In this document: piece after piece, positions 41,866-48,793 of the stretch
How positions within the stretch are numbered: the stretch's first letter is position 1
Layout: the number at the start of each line of letters is the position of its first letter
Source of the DNA: Campylobacter sp. RM16192
Lineage (GTDB): Bacteria > Campylobacterota > Campylobacteria > Campylobacterales > Campylobacteraceae
Length of the DNA stretch: 64,000 nt
Direction of reading: 5' to 3'
NCBI RefSeq assembly: GCF_004803855.2
Contig: NZ_CP012552.1
Coordinates: 186,001-250,000, forward strand
Program-made: the position numbers and the translations under genes
Notes under the pieces: model-generated
Database searches by the model: none
Told to the model about the DNA's origin: nothing
What the model saw: only the letters and a program-made list of their open reading frames with translations

Positions 41866-43202
41866 TAAAATCCTTGATATATAAAATTTGGCATACCACT
41901 AGGCATTAAAAAATATACAATCAATCCAAATATAGCCAAAAAAATTGTACTAAAAAATAGATTGATTTTTTGAAAAAAAGTAAACAGCAAAGATTTTAAA
42001 TTTATTTTTGAATATATAAAAGTAAATAAAAAGGCTATGGCAAAAACAGCTATAATATTTAGACGATCGCCTTCTAAATTTGTACTTATTGCTTTTAAAA
42101 ATCTTAACATTCCGATAAAATCTGTTACAAAAAATATCCATATAAAACTAACAAAGACAAATGTAAAAAATCTTTTTAAACAATCAAACACCAGCAGATC
42201 CAATTCCTTTGTTAAGTTTAAAAAAATAACTCCAAGTCCATGCATTAGTCCCCAGATTAAGAAATTTATCCCGGCTCCATGCCATATTCCAGATATAAAA
42301 AATACTATCAATACATTTATTTGAGTTAATAGCGTTCCACCCCTGCTGCCTCCAAGGGGTATGTAAATGTAGTTTTTAAAAAAATTCATTAAAGATATAT
42401 GCCAGTTTTGCCAAAATTCTTTTAAATTTAAGGCTGCAAAAGGGCGATTGAAATTTGTTGGTAGATTAAATCCGCACATCAATCCCAAAGCTAAAACAAA
42501 ATCCACGTATCCACTAAAATCGCAATAAAGCATAATTGAATAACCAAATAGAGTGGCTATAAGTTCTGATGTTGCAAGTGAATTTGGCGCTTGGAAGATA
42601 GGATTTATAATATCAAAAAGATGGTTTGCTATTAGTAATTTTTTAATAATTGCTAGCGTAAGTAGGGTAAATATCTTACTCTCTTCGCTAAATTCTTTTT
42701 TAGAGTTTAGCTTTTCAAAAAATGGCTTAGGCTTTAAAATTGGTCCTGAGATAATAACTGCAAAAAAGCTCAAAAACAAAAGAGTATCGAGCAAATTTGG
42801 TTTATCTATTTCTTGGTTATAGCTATCTACAAGTAAGATTATACTCATAAATGAGTAAAACGAAACTCCAAGGGGCAGAGCTATGTTTTCAAATTTTATA
42901 GTTCCGAAATTAAGTTCAAAAAAACCGTTATATTTGAAAAATGCAAGAGTTAAAACTACAAAAACAATACCTAAAAATAGACTAGAAGAGGAATTTGTAT
43001 CATAAATTTTTTTCGCAAATTTATATATAATCAGGCTAAAAATTATATTTATAATTAGGAATTTAAGTCCAGCCAGTCCTAAAAATAGATATGAAAAGCC
43101 AAGGATTAGCCATTTTTGAGCTTTTATATTTGAGTTGAAAAAATAATAAAACAACCAAAAAATAAAGAAAGATACCGCAAATTCTATAGAAAAAAGATTC
43201 AT
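41865..43202 (-). CDS. MBOAT-family membrane O-acyltransferase (PatA/AlgI-like)
   Basis: A polytopic protein of 445 residues with at least ten helices. The MBOAT core is clear: FGYSIMLYCDFSGYVDFVLALG, NRPFAALNLKEFWQNWHISL, IYIPLGGSRGG and IWHGAGINFLIWGLMHG, with the catalytic His in the last. It moves acetyl groups across the inner membrane to its SGNH partner, whose start overlaps its stop by one base. Confidence 0.88.
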   Translation of the reverse strand: MNLFSIEFAVSFFIFWLFYYFFNSNIKAQKWLILGFSYLFLGLAGLKFLIINIIFSLIIYKFAKKIYDTNSSSSLFLGIVFVVLTLAFFKYNGFFELNFGTIKFENIALPLGVSFYSFMSIILLVDSYNQEIDKPNLLDTLLFLSFFAVIISGPILKPKPFFEKLNSKKEFSEESKIFTLLTLAIIKKLLIANHLFDIINPIFQAPNSLATSELIATLFGYSIMLYCDFSGYVDFVLALGLMCGFNLPTNFNRPFAALNLKEFWQNWHISLMNFFKNYIYIPLGGSRGGTLLTQINVLIVFFISGIWHGAGINFLIWGLMHGLGVIFLNLTKELDLLVFDCLKRFFTFVFVSFIWIFFVTDFIGMLRFLKAISTNLEGDRLNIIAVFAIAFLFTFIYSKINLKSLLFTFFQKINLFFSTIFLAIFGLIVYFLMPSGMPNFIYQGF

Positions 43203-43271
43203 AACCCGCCTAAATTTTATTTGGATTATATAAAAAATTTGGTTTTGAAATCTTTAATATTTAAATTTTGC

Positions 43272-43748
43272 CTATATTTGACTTTTTATTATTTCTATGA
43301 CATTTTTTACATCATTTTCTGGTTCGCTTATTCTATTAAATCTTTTTATGATTTTACCGTCTTTTACGACGAGAGTTTGGCGGTGATAAAATTTCTTGCC
43401 ATCACCCGTGCTAAAAGTTTCTAAATTTAGCGCCTTTTCAAGCTCGAAATCCTGATCGCTAAAAAAGCTAAAATTTACTCCTAAAGCCTCTTTAAACTCT
43501 TTTGTTTTTTCTATACTTAAAGCTCCAACCGTGATAACTTCAAAGCCAATTTTAGCTACTTCACTAAGATTTGCTTGGTAAGCTTTGCATTGGTTTGTGC
43601 AACCCGTTAAGCCTTTAGTTTGTTTTAGCTCTTCAGGCAGAAATTTCCCGCTCTCGCCCATTTTTGGATAGGCGATAACAACGCAGTTTTTATTTTTAAT
43701 CAGGTTTAAAAAATCAACTTCGTTTCCGTTTATATCTTTTACAGCCAT
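43272..43748 (-). CDS. bcp: Peroxiredoxin, Bcp/PrxQ type
   Basis: A thiol peroxidase of 158 residues. The peroxidatic and resolving Cys are in GLTGCTNQCKAYQANL (residues ~47-62), with the CxxxC spacing of PrxQ. A conserved RQTLVVKDGKIIKRF is near the C-terminus. Some Campylobacter peroxiredoxins are reported to contain Sec, but here the codons are ordinary Cys. Monocistronic, upstream of the mod operon on the same strand. Confidence 0.88.
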   Translation of the reverse strand: MAVKDINGNEVDFLNLIKNKNCVVIAYPKMGESGKFLPEELKQTKGLTGCTNQCKAYQANLSEVAKIGFEVITVGALSIEKTKEFKEALGVNFSFFSDQDFELEKALNLETFSTGDGKKFYHRQTLVVKDGKIIKRFNRISEPENDVKNVIEIIKSQI

Positions 43749-43842
43749 GCTTTATCCTTAGTTAAATTTGATTTTATGATAGCATAAATTTTCATTAAAG
43801 CTGCGCTGGTAAAGCTATAATCAGTAAAATTTGAGCTTAAAT

Positions 43843-44523
43843 TTAGGCTTTTTTCTGCTTAGCGTTAAAGAAATAGACTAAAAATAACACCACAAAGCTG
43901 ATTATCAGCATGAGTGCGGAATAAACATGCGCTTTCGTATAGTCCATCAGCTCAACCGCTTCATAAATCGCGATACTTGCAACCTTTGTCTTGTCTCCGA
44001 CACTTCCTCCGATCATCAGCACCACGCCAAATTCGCCCAAAGTATGAGCAAAACTAACGATAAGCGCAGTTAATAGCGAAGGTTTTATGTTTGGCAACGC
44101 AACTAAAAACATAGTAGCCCATTTGCCTTTACCAAGCGAGTAGCTAGCCTCAAAAAGGCTCTTTGGTAGGCTTGAAAACCCGGCTTGCAACGGCTGAAAC
44201 ATAAACGGAAGCGAGTAGATACAGCTTGCTATAACAAGTCCTGAGAAGTTAAAAACCAAGCGTATATCGAAATTTTCTTCCATAAATTTTCCAAAGAAAT
44301 TGTACGGCGAAAGAAATACAAGCATGTAAAATCCAAGCACCGATGGTGGCAAAACAAGCGGAAGAGCCACTATGGACTCGATTATCGGTTTGGCTTTGAA
44401 ATTTGATCTGCTTAGCCAGTAGGCAAGCGGCAGCGTGGCAAAAAACAATATAATCGTCGTGATAAAAGCTAGTTTTAACGATAGATAAAACGGCGTAAAA
44501 TCAATACTTGATATATCAAACAT
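43843..44523 (-). CDS. modB: Molybdate ABC transporter permease ModB
   Basis: An inner-membrane permease of 226 residues. The start at 44523 (MFDISSIDFTPF) is chosen because upstream codons run through modC. Helices are visible throughout, and the ABC permease EAA loop appears as EASYSLGKGKWATMFLVALPNIKPSLL. FAHTLGEFGVVLMIGG is typical of ModB/CysT. It overlaps modC by eight bases. Confidence 0.92.
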   Translation of the reverse strand: MFDISSIDFTPFYLSLKLAFITTIILFFATLPLAYWLSRSNFKAKPIIESIVALPLVLPPSVLGFYMLVFLSPYNFFGKFMEENFDIRLVFNFSGLVIASCIYSLPFMFQPLQAGFSSLPKSLFEASYSLGKGKWATMFLVALPNIKPSLLTALIVSFAHTLGEFGVVLMIGGSVGDKTKVASIAIYEAVELMDYTKAHVYSALMLIISFVVLFLVYFFNAKQKKA

Positions 44524-45385
44524 CGCTTTTGCTTTTTCTAAGAGTTGCCGCAAATGCTTTTGCGCTAAGCGTAGCCTCATCGCCCGCTTTTAGATTTGCC
44601 ACTTCCTGATGGCTTAAGACTACTTCGCAAAGCTGCTGTCCGACAAGAGTGATCGCCACATAAATGCAGTCGCGCTTTTGAATTTCTAAAATTTTGGCAT
44701 GAAAGCTAAGCTTTTGAGAATTTGAATGCTTTAAAAATATCTCGCCGGCGCTTCCGCAGCGCTCTATCACACCTTCGCTTAGGACAAATACCTTTGAAGT
44801 AAGTTTATAAATTTCAGCTATGTCGTGGCTTACCAAGATGGTCGTCATATCAAATTCGCGGTGAATTTTAAGCAGATAGTCTTGCAACTTCTCGCGCATA
44901 GATATATCAAGCGCAGAAAGCGGTTCGTCAAGCAGCATGATTTCAGGCTTTCGCATAAGTGCCCTTGCAAGCGCCACACGCTGCTTTTGACCGCCTGAGA
45001 GCTTTGAAATTTGAGCGTTTTTAAGTGATGTTAGCTCGACTAGATCAAGCAAGTGGTTTGCAAGCTCTAAGTCGTTGTTTGCAAAAAGCAGATTTTTAAG
45101 CACGTTCATATTTTCAAAAAGAGCGTAATCCTGAAACAAAAATCCGATATTTCTCTTTTGAGGCGGCAGAGCCTTAACTCCGTCAAAGAAGAGCTTATCT
45201 CTAACCTCTATCGTGCCGCTATCTGGGGTTTCAAAGCCTGCTAGCAAGCGTAAAAGAGTGGTTTTACCGCTACCGCTTTTGCCGTAAAGTGCTACGAATT
45301 CGCCCTTTTTGATATCTAGATCAATATCAAGGCAAAACTGTCCGCTAGAGCCGTTTAATATCTTTTTACATCTACATTTAATCAC
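44516..45385 (-). CDS. modC: Molybdate ABC transporter ATPase ModC
   Basis: A 289-residue ATP-binding subunit: Walker A GKSGSGKTT (residues ~35-43), Q-loop FLFQDYALF, signature LSGGQKQR, Walker B IMLLDEP and H-loop LVSHD. A C-terminal Mop/TOBE-like domain follows. It overlaps the Mop protein gene by eight bases and modB by eight bases. Confidence 0.93.
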   Translation of the reverse strand: MIKCRCKKILNGSSGQFCLDIDLDIKKGEFVALYGKSGSGKTTLLRLLAGFETPDSGTIEVRDKLFFDGVKALPPQKRNIGFLFQDYALFENMNVLKNLLFANNDLELANHLLDLVELTSLKNAQISKLSGGQKQRVALARALMRKPEIMLLDEPLSALDISMREKLQDYLLKIHREFDMTTILVSHDIAEIYKLTSKVFVLSEGVIERCGSAGEIFLKHSNSQKLSFHAKILEIQKRDCIYVAITLVGQQLCEVVLSHQEVANLKAGDEATLSAKAFAATLRKSKSDV

Positions 45386-45773
45386 TATTTTTACCGCTGA
45401 TATAAAGTGAAGTGGCTTTTACGTAAGCGTAAATTTCGTCATTTTGTTTAAGATTTAACCTCTCGCAAGATTTTGTCGTTATTATGCTTTCAAATTCGAA
45501 ATTTAAAGACTTTAAATGCAAAACGCTTGTGATATTGCCTTTGGTTAAATTTGAGATTGTCGCTTTTATCTCGTTTGTAAGCGAGCAGTTTTTCAAAGGA
45601 GTCGTTGCGATGATGACATCCGAGCTTTTAAAGCCTAGTGTGACACTATCGCCGATTTTAAATTTGTCCAAATTTTCAAGTCCAAGCATGCAAAAATTCA
45701 TATCGCCTGACGTAAATTCAAAGATATTTACATCTTCGCTACTGATGATATTTGAAACTTGGGCCTTTAACAT
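45378..45773 (-). CDS. Mop/TOBE-domain molybdate-binding protein
   Basis: A 131-residue cytosolic protein with two Mop-like repeats (KAQVSNIISSEDVNIFEF...GFKSSDVII and IKATISNLTKGNITSVLHL...YVKATSLYI). Such proteins store or buffer molybdate. It lies between modA and modC, sharing one base with modA and eight with modC. The gene is in the same position in C. jejuni's mod operon as I recall it. Confidence 0.8.
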   Translation of the reverse strand: MLKAQVSNIISSEDVNIFEFTSGDMNFCMLGLENLDKFKIGDSVTLGFKSSDVIIATTPLKNCSLTNEIKATISNLTKGNITSVLHLKSLNFEFESIITTKSCERLNLKQNDEIYAYVKATSLYISGKNSD

Positions 45774-46519
45774 TATATGTTATATCCGAATTTTCTAAAG
45801 ATCTCTTTTGCTCTTTCGCTTAGGATAAAGTCGTAAAATGCTTTAGCCTCAGGATTTTTCTCGCCGCGTTTTAGAAGGATTACGCCTTGATCGATCGGAG
45901 TGTAAAGAGCAGGATTAACTAAGATGAAATTTTTACCCTCTTTATACTTGGCCATTTTCGGATCGTACATCGCGCTAGCCGCTATAAATCCCGCATCCGC
46001 TGCGCTAAGAGCCGAGCTTAGAGCCTCTGAAATCGATTTTGTGTAGATGATGTTTTTTTCAACCTTATTAAAAATTCCATCTTTTTTAAGCGCTTCAATA
46101 CTTGCCTTACCGTAAGGAGCTGACTCAGGAAGTGCGATAGCAACGGCTTTTAATCCCTCAACCGCTTTGATGCCTTTTGTAAAATCTATGTCGCGGATAC
46201 TAAATAGCGCAAGCATGCCCTGAGCATAAACTATCGGGCGAGTCGCAGAAAAGCCAGCTTCATCGAGATTTTCAACAAATTTCATATTTGCCGCCATAAA
46301 CACATCAGCAGGCGCACCGTTTTTGATCTGAGTTGTCAAAGCGCCGCTTCCGCCAAGCGTTACGGTTACTTTTGTGTCCGGATTTGTCTTGGCAAATTCA
46401 GCCTTTAGCTCATCAAACGCATAAGTTACGTTTGCTGCGGCAAATACGTTGATCTCGCCAGCGTTTAGATTAAAAGTCGCGATTGCCGCTAAAACTAACG
46501 AAAAGAAAGTTTTTTTCAT
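45773..46519 (-). CDS. modA: Molybdate-binding periplasmic protein ModA
   Basis: A 248-residue periplasmic solute-binding protein with a signal peptide ending near FNLNAGE. FAAANVTYAFDELKAEFAK, VTLGGSGALTTQIKNGAPADVFMAAN (residues ~53-78) and ALPESAPYGKASIEAL are ModA signatures for oxyanion contacts. Second gene of the mod operon, two bases after modE. Confidence 0.94.
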   Translation of the reverse strand: MKKTFFSLVLAAIATFNLNAGEINVFAAANVTYAFDELKAEFAKTNPDTKVTVTLGGSGALTTQIKNGAPADVFMAANMKFVENLDEAGFSATRPIVYAQGMLALFSIRDIDFTKGIKAVEGLKAVAIALPESAPYGKASIEALKKDGIFNKVEKNIIYTKSISEALSSALSAADAGFIAASAMYDPKMAKYKEGKNFILVNPALYTPIDQGVILLKRGEKNPEAKAFYDFILSERAKEIFRKFGYNI

Positions 46520-46521
46520 TT

Positions 46522-47304
46522 TTATACTCCTATTATGATTTGACTTGATTTGATTACGGCTGTTAGTTCGTCGCCAACGCCTATTTTCATCTCCATTGCG
46601 CTATCTTTTGTTATGATTGCGGTGATGGTTTGATGATTGTTTATCTCAAGGACTATTTCAGCGCTTACCGAGCCGATTTTAGCCTCTATCACCTTGCCTT
46701 TTAGCTGATTTGCCACACTTATGTTTAGATTTTCGTCCTTAGCAAGCATAACGCTTGGAGCTTTAAATATAAATACTACTTTTTTGCCGACTTTTAAATT
46801 TAAATTTTTTTCTGATTCTACAGTAACGGCGGCATGTAAAATTTCGCCATTTGATAGTTTGGCTATTATGTCTGAATTTACGGCTCCTGTTTTAATTTTA
46901 ATTATCTCGCATGATAATTGATTTCTAGCACTCAAATTCATGCTCATACGTTGTAAATTTACTATTTCATTAGTTGAGATATCAATATTTGAACATACTT
47001 TTTCCAAAAATACTTTTTGAGATGCAAGCATAGCTTCGTACACGCTTATCATCTTTCTTCCATACTCGGTCAACTCACTTCCGCTATTTTTCTTATTGCC
47101 CTGCGCTCTTGATATAAGCGGTTTTTCCGAACGGTTATTTAGCGCGTCAAGACTATCCCAGGCATTTTTATATGAAATTCCTACAAACTCGGCCGCTTTT
47201 GTTATGCTTTTTGTTTCATCTACAGCCTTGAGAAGGTTTATATGTTTAGCTAAAACAGGCACTCCACTATCTAAAAATAGTTCTAAACTTACATCGGCTT
47301 TCAT
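46522..47304 (-). CDS. modE: Molybdate-responsive regulator ModE (full length, with Mop domains)
   Basis: A 260-residue regulator with an N-terminal winged helix (LLKAVDETKSITKAAEFVGISYKNAWDSLDALN, residues ~23-55) and two C-terminal Mop domains. Repeats are seen at LSCEIIKIKTGAVNSDIIAKL and LKGKVIEAKIGSVSAEIVLEI. It has the E. coli ModE architecture: with molybdate bound it represses uptake genes. It heads the mod operon and so is likely autoregulated. A second, Mop-less ModE-like gene lies at 35674. Confidence 0.9.
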   Translation of the reverse strand: MKADVSLELFLDSGVPVLAKHINLLKAVDETKSITKAAEFVGISYKNAWDSLDALNNRSEKPLISRAQGNKKNSGSELTEYGRKMISVYEAMLASQKVFLEKVCSNIDISTNEIVNLQRMSMNLSARNQLSCEIIKIKTGAVNSDIIAKLSNGEILHAAVTVESEKNLNLKVGKKVVFIFKAPSVMLAKDENLNISVANQLKGKVIEAKIGSVSAEIVLEINNHQTITAIITKDSAMEMKIGVGDELTAVIKSSQIIIGV

Positions 47305-47505
47305 GAATTTTCCTCTATTATCAGGTTGTGATATAAAAATATAATTTTTTAAGTATAAAATAGTATATATAAAAATAAACTGAAAATTTTTTAAAGTGTT
47401 ATTTTTGTGTATTTAAGATTTTATAAATTTAAAAGCGACAAAATTATAAAATTGCAAATTTTGTTATAATTTTTTTGATATTATTAATCTTTTTGAAAGG
47501 TGTAG
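47305..47505. promoter_or_regulatory. Divergent promoter region of modE and mlaA
   Basis: About 200 AT-rich bases. TATAAT at 47465-47470 lies 35 bases before mlaA. For modE the minus strand has AGAGGAAAA as RBS and several TATA-like words (region 47325-47385), where a ModE site might lie. No clear palindrome like the E. coli ModE box could be fixed by eye. Confidence 0.4.
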
Positions 47506-48195
47506 ATGAAATTTATTTTCTCTTTTTTACTCAGTTTTATCATTTTATTTGCAAATGATATGAGTGAATTTGATGATGAATTCAAAGATAGGACAGAAGT
47601 TTTTGATCCATTGTCCAGATATAATAGGACTATGACTAATGTCAATGATTTTTTGTATGAAAATTTATTAAATCCAACACTCAAAGGGTATAATTATATT
47701 GTCCCGCATCCTGCCAGAGAGGCTATTGATAATTTTTTTGATAATTTAATGTTTCCTATTCGATTTGTAAATAATATTTTGCAATTTAAATTTAAGTTTG
47801 CCGGAGAAGAGGCTTTAAGATTTATTGCTAATACTATAGTAGGTTTTGGCGGACTTACGGATGGGGCCAAATATTATAATTTACAGCGCCATAATGAAGA
47901 CTTTGGTCAAACGCTTGGATATTGGGGAGTTGGAAGCGGTTTTCATATAGTTTTACCAATTTTAGGACCTTCAAATTTACGTGATATTTTTGGTCTTGCA
48001 GGGGATTATTTGTCAAACCCTATCACATATATAGAGCCTCAAACGTCTTCAAATGGGATAAAAATTTATCAAAAATCTAATAATATCTCTTTAGATGTTG
48101 ATGCATACAACAGACTAAAAAAAGACGCCATAGATCTATATCCGTTTTTGCGCGATGCTTATGAGCAGCGCAGAAACTACTTAATAAAGGAGTAG
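47506..48195 (+). CDS. mlaA: MlaA (VacJ)-family outer-membrane phospholipid protein, lacking a lipobox
   Basis: MlaA removes mislocalised phospholipids from the outer leaflet of the outer membrane. The 229-residue protein shows DPLSRYNRTMTNVNDFLYENLLNPTLKGY (residues ~27-55), RFIANTIVGFGGLTDGAKYYNL and FGQTLGYWGVGSGFHIVLPILGPSNLRDIFG, all typical. The signal sequence (FIFSFLLSFIILFAND) has no Cys, so it is not a standard lipoprotein. It is followed 2 bases later by mlaC, as in C. jejuni Cj1371-Cj1373. Confidence 0.9.
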   Translation: MKFIFSFLLSFIILFANDMSEFDDEFKDRTEVFDPLSRYNRTMTNVNDFLYENLLNPTLKGYNYIVPHPAREAIDNFFDNLMFPIRFVNNILQFKFKFAGEEALRFIANTIVGFGGLTDGAKYYNLQRHNEDFGQTLGYWGVGSGFHIVLPILGPSNLRDIFGLAGDYLSNPITYIEPQTSSNGIKIYQKSNNISLDVDAYNRLKKDAIDLYPFLRDAYEQRRNYLIKE

Positions 48196-48197
48196 AG

Positions 48198-48788
48198 ATG
48201 AATTTTTTAAAATTTGTATTTTTTCTGTTTTTTTCAGTATCGCTTTTTGCGATTAGTGAGAGTGAAATAAAACCAAGCATTCAAAAAGCCACAGATGATG
48301 CAATAGTGGTATTGAAGGATCAAAATTTAAATAAAGATGAAAAATCTGTTAAAATTTTTAAAATTTTTGATCCTTTTTTTGATTATAAACAAATGGCTAA
48401 AATTAGCCTTTCAAAGCGATATAATACTCTTAGCGAAGCTCAAAAAGAGCAGTTTGAAAAAGTCTTTGAATCTAGGCTTAAAAACTCTTATGTAGATAAG
48501 CTTTTAAGCTATACTGATCAGTCTATAAATTTAAAAGATGTTACAAAGCCAAATGAAAATAGATATTGGCTTAATGGAGACGTTGTTAGCTCCGGTAAAG
48601 AGCATCCTTTCATATATAAATTTTATAATGCAAAGGAGAAAGGCTGGCTGATATATGATCTTGATATACTCGGAGTTAGTATAGTGCAGACATACAGAAG
48701 TCAGTTTGGTAGTCTTCTTGAAAACGGAACTTTTGAGGATTTAATAAATATACTTGAAACGGTAAATTTACCTGAAGACAGCAAATAG
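48198..48788 (+). CDS. mlaC: MlaC/Ttg2D-family periplasmic phospholipid carrier
   Basis: A soluble periplasmic protein of 196 residues with a signal peptide ending near SLFAIS. FDPFFDYKQMAKISLSKRYNTLSEAQKEQF (residues ~54-83) and the C-terminal WLIYDLDILGVSIVQTYRSQFGSLL are the MlaC signature regions. It shuttles lipid between membranes. No MlaD/E/F genes follow; an RND protein follows instead. Confidence 0.88.
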   Translation: MNFLKFVFFLFFSVSLFAISESEIKPSIQKATDDAIVVLKDQNLNKDEKSVKIFKIFDPFFDYKQMAKISLSKRYNTLSEAQKEQFEKVFESRLKNSYVDKLLSYTDQSINLKDVTKPNENRYWLNGDVVSSGKEHPFIYKFYNAKEKGWLIYDLDILGVSIVQTYRSQFGSLLENGTFEDLINILETVNLPEDSK

Positions 48789-48793
48789 GCTTT

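Noticed and set aside
43560-43630. Peroxiredoxin as a selenoprotein
   Set aside because: The active site reads GCTNQC with ordinary Cys codons on the minus strand and no in-frame TGA.
47325-47400. ModE operator upstream of modE
   Set aside because: Several TATAT-like words exist, but in such AT-rich DNA I could not define one palindrome with confidence.
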